From: Nocardioides marinus
Lineage (GTDB): Bacteria; Actinomycetota; Actinomycetes; Propionibacteriales; Nocardioidaceae
Reading direction: 5' to 3'
Assembly (NCBI RefSeq): GCF_013408145.1
Contig: NZ_JACBZI010000001.1
Coordinates: forward strand, 1 to 64,000
DNA: 64,000 nucleotides
Shown here: positions 58,395 to 64,000 of the stretch, piece after piece
How positions within the stretch are numbered: the first letter of the stretch is position 1
How the letters are laid out: each line of letters starts with the position of its first letter
Made by a program: the position numbers and the translations under genes
Notes under the pieces: model-generated
Databases searched by the model: none
Told to the model about the DNA's origin: nothing
Seen by the model: the letters and a program-made list of their open reading frames with translations, nothing else

Positions 58395-58790
58395 ATGACG
58401 GAAGCTGAGGTCCAGGCGGCGTTCGTTGGAGCGCTGTACGAGCGCGGCTGGGACGTGACGACCGAGAACGCCGACTACACCGACGTGATCGCGCGCCGCG
58501 GCACCGATGTACTCATCGCCGAGGTCAAGGGTGAGACCCGCAGCGTCGGTACCGACGTGGACACCGCCTACGGGCAGCTTCTGCGCCGCATGGCCGACCG
58601 CGGCGTCGCGAGCGTCCGCTACGCCCTCGTCGTGCCTGCAGCCGCGGCTCCGGCCGCCCTGCGTGTGCCTGAGGGTGTGCGCGAGACGCTCGCCATCGAC
58701 ATCTGGCAGGTCGCCCCCACGGGCGCCGTCAGCACCGACTCGCCCTGGTTCGCGTCCCTCGGCCAAGGCGCGTCGCGCGAGGGCAGATAG
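58395..58790 (+). CDS. PD-(D/E)XK endonuclease-like protein
   Basis: A 131-residue protein made of a single nuclease-like domain: EAEVQAAFVGALYERGW (helix), YTDVIARRGTDVLIAEVKG (Asp, then E-x-K) and DVDTAYGQLLRRM (helix with Gln). This is the Mrr/restriction-endonuclease-like arrangement. ATG 58395 starts right at the first helix; an ATG at 58362 would add eleven residues. It is probably a DNase or a domain relic of one. A hairpin-rich region follows. Confidence 0.68.
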   Translation: MTEAEVQAAFVGALYERGWDVTTENADYTDVIARRGTDVLIAEVKGETRSVGTDVDTAYGQLLRRMADRGVASVRYALVVPAAAAPAALRVPEGVRETLAIDIWQVAPTGAVSTDSPWFASLGQGASREGR

Positions 58791-59190
58791 CCCCGAGAAG
58801 GCCGTAGTCTGGCACTGAGCCCGCCCAACGCGTCTGGGCCGGTAGGACGCGTCACTGAGCCACGGTTGGTTGCCCGTTCGAGTCGGCCCGGGTCCGGAGA
58901 GCCACGGCGTTTCGTCGTGGCTCTCGAAATTTCAGAAGTTGCCGGTCAGGCAGGACAACATTCGCTTAGCCGCCCGAGCGCGCACTCGACAACGTCAACG
59001 ACCTCGTGGGGCTCACGACCTAGCCGCGTCAGCTCAGGTCAGTTCAGGTGGCGCTGCTGCTGGTCGAGCGAGAGAATTGCGCAGAAGAACTGCGGGCAGG
59101 TCGCCTACCCGAACTTGGTCGGGTCGGACACCGACGCGGCGCTCAGCTAGCTCGAGACGGACGGGACACCCCACCGCACGTGGCCGGTCC
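58791..59190. other. 400-bp gap with repeats, a T-arm-like sequence and a terminator hairpin
   Basis: No convincing gene is visible. The left part has two direct repeats (CACTGAGCC at 58813 and 58853; ACGCGTC at 58828 and 58847) and a sequence GCCCGTTCGAGTCGGCC that resembles a tRNA T-arm. A strong hairpin GAGAGCCACG...CGTGGCTCTC at 58897-58925 followed by GAAATTT is a good terminator. The rest (58936-59190) shows only weak shadow ORFs. Confidence 0.45.
58897..58931 (+). terminator. Intrinsic-type terminator hairpin with T-run
   Basis: GAGAGCCACG (58897-58906) pairs with CGTGGCTCTC (58916-58925); three further pairs extend the stem and the tail is GAAATTT. It probably ends the transcript of the 58395 gene or of a small RNA before it. 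Confidence 0.7.
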
Positions 59191-59865
59191 TTAGTCGTGG
59201 CGGAAGGCCTTGTCCCTGTCTGGGTTGCCCAGGTGGCCGTACTCGTCGTCCAGCTTGCGCCTTCGGCGGTAGAAGTCCTCTAGGCGGCGGTGTTCGTCGG
59301 CTGCGAGCCGCGGAAGGGCCTTCATCAACACCTCCTCGACCGCGAGGAGCGCCTCATCATCGGCTTTCGCCAGGAGGTGTACGACCCTAGCGAGAGTCCT
59401 TGGGTCGGGCTCCGGCGCAGACTCGAGTCGTGGGTGCAGCGCCTCGGCGGCCTCCTGTGGCGAAGCGAACGGCTGCTGCCGCACGAGAACTCGCTGCGTG
59501 TTTTGGCCACGCACCTTCGCCTTGAACTCGAAGGCCGCCCCCCGTCCGACGCGGGGATCCTTGACGACCAGGTCGAGGCGCCTTCCGTCCGCGGTCGCGG
59601 AGTACTCCGTTGCGTAGGACCCGTCGGCGGCCCTGAGGTGGGCGAGCAGGGTGAGTGCGGAGTCCAGCGAGGGCGCCTGCGCGCCGCGCTCGACGGCACG
59701 CACGAAAGTGGGGTGCACGTCAGCCATCTCTGCGAGCTCCCTCGCTGTCAGTCCGCTCTTCAGGCGCAGGTCCCTCAGGAGGTCGCCAAGCACTCGGTTG
59801 CCCTCAGACCCGCTCTTCACCAGCCAGGGCCCGTCGATGTAGTCGCGGCGTGGGGAGTACGTCAT
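59191..59865 (-). CDS. XRE-family helix-turn-helix protein with C-terminal extension
   Basis: A 224-residue protein. Residues about 25-80 form an XRE-type domain: LGDLLRDLRLKSGLTARELAEMADVHPTFVRAVERGAQAPSLDSALTLLAHL. The C-terminal 140 residues are charged, with a strand-rich part (RRLDLVVKDPRVGRGAAFEFKAKVRG) whose AFEFKAK vaguely recalls an E-x-K nuclease strand, then helices. ATG 59865 is 6 bp from a -10 like TATCCT (59877-59872 on the minus strand), suggesting a leaderless message. It is divergent from the NYN gene and is a likely regulator of both. Confidence 0.75.
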   Translation of the reverse strand: MTYSPRRDYIDGPWLVKSGSEGNRVLGDLLRDLRLKSGLTARELAEMADVHPTFVRAVERGAQAPSLDSALTLLAHLRAADGSYATEYSATADGRRLDLVVKDPRVGRGAAFEFKAKVRGQNTQRVLVRQQPFASPQEAAEALHPRLESAPEPDPRTLARVVHLLAKADDEALLAVEEVLMKALPRLAADEHRRLEDFYRRRRKLDDEYGHLGNPDRDKAFRHD

Positions 59866-59899
59866 GGGAACAGGATAGACGACGAGAGACGATGACTTC

Positions 59900-59928
59900 T
59901 TGACGACCAGTGAGCATCGTCCTAGAGT
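59900..59928 (+). promoter_or_regulatory. Promoter of the NYN-domain gene
   Basis: TTGACG (59900-59905), 17 bp, TAGAGT (59923-59928). This is the best promoter match I found by eye. The ATG is at 59936, so the start of transcription coincides with the start codon (leaderless). Confidence 0.7.
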
Positions 59929-59935
59929 CCGAGCC

Positions 59936-60403
59936 ATGCTCCTCTCTCCTCCTCTCTTGCCCTCCTTTGGCGGTTCCTCGCGTCGTGGTCTGCTCATCGA
60001 CCTCGACAACATCGCACTCCACCGGGGACGCCTCCTCCCCGCCGACCTGGTCGGCCAGCGTCTGCGCACGATCGCCGAGTTGGCCGGGCCGTGTGACTAC
60101 CGGATCGCGATCGCCCCGCCAAGGACGCTGGGGGCGTACTCGTCGGTGCTAGTGGCGCAGAACATCCCGGTCAGAACGTGTGGGTCCGAGCCCGACGCCG
60201 CAGACCTCGCCCTGTGCGTCCAGGGCTTCGAGCTCCTCGCTCGTGGCTACGCCGCGCTGGTGGTCGCGTCGGGAGACCACTTCTTCGCTCAGCTCGCCGA
60301 CCTGGCACCCCTGCATCTCGCGGTGCCGCACGACATCCCGGTAGCCCGCAGCCTCAAGCGCGTCGCCCGTCCCGTCACCCACTTCCCGGCCCGCGCGGCC
60401 TGA
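59936..60403 (+). CDS. NYN/PIN-like domain protein (putative ribonuclease)
   Basis: A 155-residue protein with the NYN (LabA-like PIN) pattern: GLLIDLDNIALHRGRL (Asp and Asn), CGSEPDAADLALCVQGFELLARG (acidic residues) and AALVVASGDHFFAQLADLA (SGD-x-F motif). NYN proteins are usually RNases. ATG 59936 fits the promoter just upstream; the ribosome site is absent, consistent with a leaderless message. The next gene starts 16 bp later and is likely co-transcribed. Confidence 0.78.
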   Translation: MLLSPPLLPSFGGSSRRGLLIDLDNIALHRGRLLPADLVGQRLRTIAELAGPCDYRIAIAPPRTLGAYSSVLVAQNIPVRTCGSEPDAADLALCVQGFELLARGYAALVVASGDHFFAQLADLAPLHLAVPHDIPVARSLKRVARPVTHFPARAA

Positions 60404-60418
60404 GAACGGAGTCACGTC

Positions 60419-60712
60419 ATGTTCATCGCCATCCTCTACTTCGCTGCGGCTGGTGCCGCTGCTGTCGGAGGCGCCGGCGCCGCCGGGGTGCTCTACGACC
60501 GCGGCCGACAGCACGCCGCAACTTCTTCTCGCGAGCAGGACTCCCGCAACCTCGCCCGGTTGCTCCAGGCCGAGATAAGCCTCGCCCAGCTGCGCCGCGA
60601 AGCGGCCGAGATGGGAGTGGACCCCGACCAGGTCGAGGCCGGGTACTTCGCTCTCCGCGACGGCAGCATCAGTCTCGATGAGGCGCTCACCATGCTGCGG
60701 GGAAGCCGCTAG
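60419..60712 (+). CDS. Small single-helix membrane protein
   Basis: A 97-residue protein: one N-terminal membrane helix (FIAILYFAAAGAAAVGGAGAAGVL) followed by a charged cytoplasmic helix (EQDSRNLARLLQAEISLAQLRREAAEMG) and GYFALRDGSISLDEALTML. Not recognised. ATG 60419 has GGAG at 60407-60410. It is in one unit with the NYN gene and may anchor or control it. Confidence 0.6.
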   Translation: MFIAILYFAAAGAAAVGGAGAAGVLYDRGRQHAATSSREQDSRNLARLLQAEISLAQLRREAAEMGVDPDQVEAGYFALRDGSISLDEALTMLRGSR

Positions 60713-60756
60713 CTCCACCGCCCCTAGCGACTGCTGAGGTCGCCTCGCCTAGCACC

Positions 60757-61044
60757 GTGCGAGGGGTGGCACCTGATGACCAACCCCGGACTCAAGCAGC
60801 CGGACCTCTCACGGATACAGAGGCCGCCGTTCTGCGTTTCGCCAGCCAGTGGTGGAAGTTCCCCGGAGCGATGGAGACGCGGATCCGCGAAGAGTTCGGG
60901 TGGTCTCTGACCCGCTACCACCAGGTCCTGAACGCGCTCATCGACCGGCCCGAGGCCCACGAAGCCGCCCCAGCGCTGGTCTCGCGACTCCGGCGCCTTC
61001 GTACAGCTCGGCAGCGGGCCCGCTCAGCCGAGCGCCGGGGGTAG
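60757..61044 (+). CDS. DUF3263 domain-containing protein
   Basis: A 95-residue protein. LTDTEAAVLRFASQWWKFPGAMETRIREEFGWSLTRYHQVLNALIDRPEAHEAAPALVSRLRRLR matches the DUF3263 pattern well (WWK...G..E..IRE.F..S.TRY.QVLN.L). The family is small, actinobacterial, and looks like a helix-turn-helix DNA-binding domain. GTG 60757 is used; GTG 60766 is an alternative. Confidence 0.82.
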   Translation: MRGVAPDDQPRTQAAGPLTDTEAAVLRFASQWWKFPGAMETRIREEFGWSLTRYHQVLNALIDRPEAHEAAPALVSRLRRLRTARQRARSAERRG

Positions 61045-61249
61045 CAGGCGTCGGTCGCCCATCGCCCGCAGACTGTCACTACCGAGCGGTGAGCAGCGGC
61101 CAAGTTCACGTGGTGCTTCCAGGTGTCGTCGCATTGTCCGGGCGTCTCGTGCGCATCTGGGTACGCGGACAGTGGTGACAGGCCGAAGCAGTTACCGAGT
61201 TCGTGAATGCGTGCAAGGGTGAGTGCAAACTGTGGCGGAAGGAGTGTTC

Positions 61250-61936
61250 GTGGGGTGGCTGCGTAAGCGCCCGCCGGCGCCTTCGCCGGCGGAGCCGTGG
61301 GACGGGGTGGACACGGAGGCCGCAGATGTCGCGGCGCGCGCGGCGGGCTTCCAGGACGCCGCTCACCAGCAAGCATCCGCCCGTGGGAAAGCTCGTCGGG
61401 CGGCTCGCACACCCGCCGACCAGGTGGCGCGCGCTAAGCAGGTCGGAGTCGTATCCCGTGCCGAGTATCTAGAGCCCCAGGCCGAGGCGGCTGCGCTCCA
61501 TCCAGGTCCAGGCGGGTTCCCAGACGCGCGCCTTGAACGCGTTCGAGACCGACTTCTGGTCGTCACCCCCGCAGGGTGGGTGAACCCGAAGAGCCGCTCG
61601 GCTCACAAGTGGGGCTTGCACTCCTTCCAGCTCCGGGGGACCAGCTACCACACTGCGGCGGTGAGAGCGGGGCGCTTCACCCCAGGAACAGCGGTCCGCC
61701 TCGTGCGCGAACCGAATAATCCTCACGACCCGAACGCGATCTCGGTGTGGGCGGAAGGCGCCAAGGCGAAAGCCGGATACGTCCCGGGAACGAGGGCGAA
61801 GGCGCTCGCGAGGCTGCTTGATGGTGGAGCGGACCTGGTTGCGGTGAGCGTGCGCGGGGCGGGCCCCGGAAGGGAGGGCGCCGTTCCTCAGGTCCTGGTG
61901 TGTGAGCGGGAACTGTACGAGCACCTCACCCGCTGA
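61250..61936 (+). CDS. HIRAN-domain protein
   Basis: A 228-residue protein. The HIRAN domain is at about 125-215: KWGLHSFQLRGTSYHT, VRLVREPNNPHDPNAISVWAEG and KAGYVPGTRAKALARLLDGGAD. HIRAN domains bind 3' ends of single-stranded DNA in HLTF-type helicases and occur alone in bacterial mobile DNA. Residues 20-100 are basic and helical. GTG 61250 is chosen because GGAAGGAG lies 5 bp upstream, a much better site than for the longer reading from 61223. Confidence 0.8.
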   Translation: MGWLRKRPPAPSPAEPWDGVDTEAADVAARAAGFQDAAHQQASARGKARRAARTPADQVARAKQVGVVSRAEYLEPQAEAAALHPGPGGFPDARLERVRDRLLVVTPAGWVNPKSRSAHKWGLHSFQLRGTSYHTAAVRAGRFTPGTAVRLVREPNNPHDPNAISVWAEGAKAKAGYVPGTRAKALARLLDGGADLVAVSVRGAGPGREGAVPQVLVCERELYEHLTR

Positions 61937-62167
61937 GCGTGCCCCAGCACCTCGATGCGGCACATCCCCGTATCGACTTTCACCGGCTTCTGCGCCACGT
62001 TGGCTCGCAGAGGCACGCTCCGGGTTCCCTTCACGACGCGAACCCTCGGGCGAGGGGCGCCGCGGCACTCATGGCGGCAGGAATCGCAGGAAGCAGTTTC
62101 AGTTGCAAGCAGTCGCCCGCATCGCCAGAACGGCGACATCTCGCAGCGGTGAAAGTAAAGTCCGCTC

Positions 62168-62662
62168 ATGGGCATCTTTGGTCGAAAGGCTGCGAGGTAC
62201 GCCTACCTGCCGCTCCACGTGCTCCGATGGGGTGAGGTCCGACTCCTAGATCCGAGCCTGAGCCAAGCTGAGTTCAACACCGGCGTGACGATGGCCAAAG
62301 CGGCTGGCGACGTAGTGGAGCAGAACGGGGACGCTCTCCTGGACCGCCCCGACATCGATGCCCTTCTGCGGCACCTCATCCCGACCTTGCTCCCGCTTGG
62401 TGGGTTCCCTGACAACCCTGACGAGGTGGCCATCGACTTCCTTGTCGGGTGGTCGGTCGCCGACGCGGAGAGCGCAGGCGGCCTGAACAAGCAGGCAAGC
62501 ATCAGCAGGTCCGCAGCGCTCGCCCTGTCGCTTCTGCGCCAGTCCCCTGAGGGCGAGGAAGAGCGAGCCCCCGCGACCTGGCGGTTCATGGACCTGGGCT
62601 ATTGCTGCAACCGCCTGAACCTAGGCCCGCAAGCAGCTTCGGCGGCCGTGCTTGCGTCCTGA
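62168..62662 (+). CDS. Hypothetical protein, possibly leaderless
   Basis: A 164-residue protein I do not recognise, mostly helical, starting MGIFGRKAARYAYLPLHVL. It contains VAIDFLVGWSVADAESAGGLNKQASISRSAALALSLLRQ and a C-terminal FMDLGYCCNRLNLG. Codon use is less GC-biased than the backbone. A -10 like TAAAGT (62156-62161) ends 6 bp before the ATG, which suggests a leaderless message. It is convergent with the DUF4041 gene. Confidence 0.6.
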   Translation: MGIFGRKAARYAYLPLHVLRWGEVRLLDPSLSQAEFNTGVTMAKAAGDVVEQNGDALLDRPDIDALLRHLIPTLLPLGGFPDNPDEVAIDFLVGWSVADAESAGGLNKQASISRSAALALSLLRQSPEGEEERAPATWRFMDLGYCCNRLNLGPQAASAAVLAS

Positions 62663-62737
62663 ACAGGGACTGCGGAGTGCGACCCGGTAGGGCGCTGGCA
62701 CCCCTTGAACGTGCAGACCCGGAGGGCCGAGGTCGCC

Positions 62738-64000
62738 CTACGTGAGGGCGCTTGGCCACCGCCCACGGCTCTGGTAGTACTCCGGCGCTTCGGGCTCCTC
62801 GTTGAACTCTAGGAGTCCACCAACCTTCTCGCGCAACACGTCGCGGACCTCGGCTGGTGTGGCGAAGAAGAACTCCCTGCGCTCGTTGACGAAGTTCACT
62901 CGCCGATCGGCGAACGCCTTGTGCAGCTCGTTCTCCAGTGTCACGGCGTCCTCGGAGAAGAACAGGGCGTGCGTGTCATAGAGGAACGGCACGGAGGCAT
63001 CTCCGAGCTCGCGGACACGGTCGCGAGGCTCCAGGCGTCGGGTCATGCCGATCTTGACGATGTCAGCGCCCATCGCGCCGATGTTGGAAATGACGTAGAT
63101 GTAGCCGGCGCGGATGTTGGCGATGCGGTAGTCGTTAGCTTCGATGGCCTCTTCGATGTCGGCGAGTCGGGAGGCGAGGTCTTCGGCTGCTGCGTCGTCC
63201 CCCTTGGCCCGCAACTGGGCCAGCACGGTCTCGTAGTGGGTTCGTTCCTTCTCCAACCGTTCCTTCTCCGCCGCCAACTCCTGCTCGGCCCGCCGCTGTT
63301 CACGCAGCTGCGCGCGCTCCTCGCGCTCGCGTTCCTTCTGCTCCTGGACCTTCATCTGGTAGTCCGCGGTGAGCTCGAGCTCTTCGACGCGGAGTAGGTG
63401 GTATTCGGGGTTGACCCGTAGTTCCATGATGACGCCGAGCTTCTGGATCGACTCCATGGACTTCTCCAGTCGCTTCTTGGCAGTGGAGATGTTCCCGCTG
63501 CGCAAAGACCGGACGCAGTTGTCCGCCTCTGCGTTGTAGGCGCGCAGCATGAGCTTGGACAGGTCGGCGACCATCCGTCGCCCCTTCGCCAGGGAGCCGT
63601 CGAAGGTAAACATGTCTGCCCCAAGGACGGCCTGGTTGTCCTTGACCATGCGCGTGATGCGGGTGTTGATGTCGCTGAGGCGGTCCTTGTACGCGTCGGC
63701 GTCCTCGAGCGGGTGGTGGTATCGGTAGATGCCGACGTCTTGAAGGACTCGCTGATCATGGAGTTCGACGAGGTCAGATCCGCTGCTCGACGCCTCCAGG
63801 GCTGCCTCGAGCTCCGCGATCCGGCGAAGTAGCGCAGAGGGCTCGGACGAACCGGTCGCTGCCGGGGCCACCAGAGGTGGGGTTGGCGGAGCCGACGCCG
63901 GGACGTCTGCCTGAGCCGCCGGAGGCGACGTAGGAGCGTTGATGGACACCGAGGGCTCCTGTTGTTCCTCGGGTGCCTGAGGAGGGCTCGAGGGGGCCTC
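62738..64000 (-). CDS. DUF4041 and GIY-YIG (T5orf172) protein, N-terminus probably outside window
   Basis: At least 403 residues. A Pro/Ala-rich N-terminal region leads to a DUF4041-like domain (QDVGIYRYHHPLEDADAYKDRL; KGRRMVADLSKLMLRAYNAEADNCV). A long coiled coil (KEREREERAQLREQRRAEQEL) follows, and the C-terminal T5orf172 nuclease domain has GYIYVISNIG, IVKIGMTRR and HKAFADRRVNFVNERREFF. Such proteins are found in phages, plasmids and islands. A GTG lies at 63949, but the frame stays open with the same composition to base 64000, so the true start may lie beyond the edge. Confidence 0.85.
   Translation of the reverse strand, partial: EAPSSPPQAPEEQQEPSVSINAPTSPPAAQADVPASAPPTPPLVAPAATGSSEPSALLRRIAELEAALEASSSGSDLVELHDQRVLQDVGIYRYHHPLEDADAYKDRLSDINTRITRMVKDNQAVLGADMFTFDGSLAKGRRMVADLSKLMLRAYNAEADNCVRSLRSGNISTAKKRLEKSMESIQKLGVIMELRVNPEYHLLRVEELELTADYQMKVQEQKEREREERAQLREQRRAEQELAAEKERLEKERTHYETVLAQLRAKGDDAAAEDLASRLADIEEAIEANDYRIANIRAGYIYVISNIGAMGADIVKIGMTRRLEPRDRVRELGDASVPFLYDTHALFFSEDAVTLENELHKAFADRRVNFVNERREFFFATPAEVRDVLREKVGGLLEFNEEPEAPEYYQSRGRWPSALT

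Larger units (their letters stand above)
52897..64000. mobile_element. Accessory genomic island inserted in tadA (right end outside window)
   Basis: From 52897 the conserved actinobacterial backbone is replaced to the end of the window by poorly conserved genes on both strands, with longer gaps and visibly less extreme GC and codon use. The cargo includes nuclease-like proteins, an E2-E1 fusion enzyme, an XRE/NYN pair and a GIY-YIG protein. No integrase, transposase or replication gene is visible here, so the type of element cannot be named; they may lie beyond base 64000. Confidence 0.65.

Noticed and set aside
58835..58898. A tRNA gene in the island
   Set aside because: Only a T-arm-like piece and imperfect acceptor pairing are present; there is no D-arm or acceptable anticodon arm and it is about 12 bases too short.
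58866..59150. A 94-residue plus-strand frame in the gap after the nuclease-like gene
   Set aside because: It runs through a terminator hairpin, lacks a ribosome site and looks like no protein family.

Overview
The window is chromosomal DNA of a very GC-rich actinobacterium, most likely Nocardioides or another member of Nocardioidaceae. Codons end almost always in G or C, GTG and TTG starts are common, and ATGA or GTGA stop/start overlaps are frequent. The gene order from dnaX to ssd/tadA matches, in separate blocks, the order I remember for Mycobacterium tuberculosis (dnaX-ybaB-recR and ask-asd; ponA2-whiB4 with paired ArsA-like ATPases; RidA-MBL-crp; nth-TlpA-CoA NUDIX-MarP-holin-acs; SerB-like/ssd/tadA). 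That comparison is from memory, not from a search.

Layout. 1-2007: the end of a type VII secretion locus (EccB C-terminus plus a mycosin that has lost its catalytic residues). 2008-2542: a tandem repeat, tRNA-Ser and the SRP RNA gene. 2543-8959: dnaX, ybaB, recR, a DUF5063 gene, lysC and asd. 8979-11528: a membrane protein, tRNA-Pro, a phosphoesterase and a YqeY protein. 11607-16747: a class A PBP, a WhiB protein and two ArsA-type ATPases. 16949-27149: a BCCT transporter, RidA, NUDIX and MBL enzymes, a Ca/Na exchanger, a Crp regulator, endonuclease III, a TlpA lipoprotein, a MarP-like protease and a holin-like protein. 27295-33817: nhaA, acs and an acetate-type symporter with its small subunit. 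34071-44222: a complete nitrate/nitrite assimilation cluster (narK, nitrate reductase, its FAD subunit, nirBD, an NnaR-like HemD/winged-helix regulator and a sirohydrochlorin chelatase). 44288-48084: a LytS/LytTR two-component system in one operon with a second symporter. 48092-52096: a methyltransferase, a Fic-like protein without its catalytic His, a probable Ms1/6S-like RNA, a SerB-like phosphatase and ssd.

At about 52897 the conserved backbone stops inside tadA. The gene is cut at its Walker B region by foreign DNA that starts with an array of five related short palindromic units. From there to the end of the window is an accessory island of mostly unfamiliar genes: two PD-(D/E)XK nuclease-like proteins, a lipoprotein, an E2-E1 ubiquitin-type fusion enzyme paired with a small acidic protein ending in Gly, a divergent XRE/NYN-ribonuclease pair, a DUF3263 protein, a HIRAN protein and a DUF4041/GIY-YIG protein. 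This looks like a defence or mobile-element cargo region. The E2-E1 fusion with its small partner is the best candidate for an undescribed system.

Other features of interest: a family of nested inverted repeats found at four sites, one of them translated as the N-terminus of the nitrate reductase FAD subunit; a shared GTGAG-array element upstream of both narK and nirB; and a Crp-type operator upstream of the acetate symporter operon.
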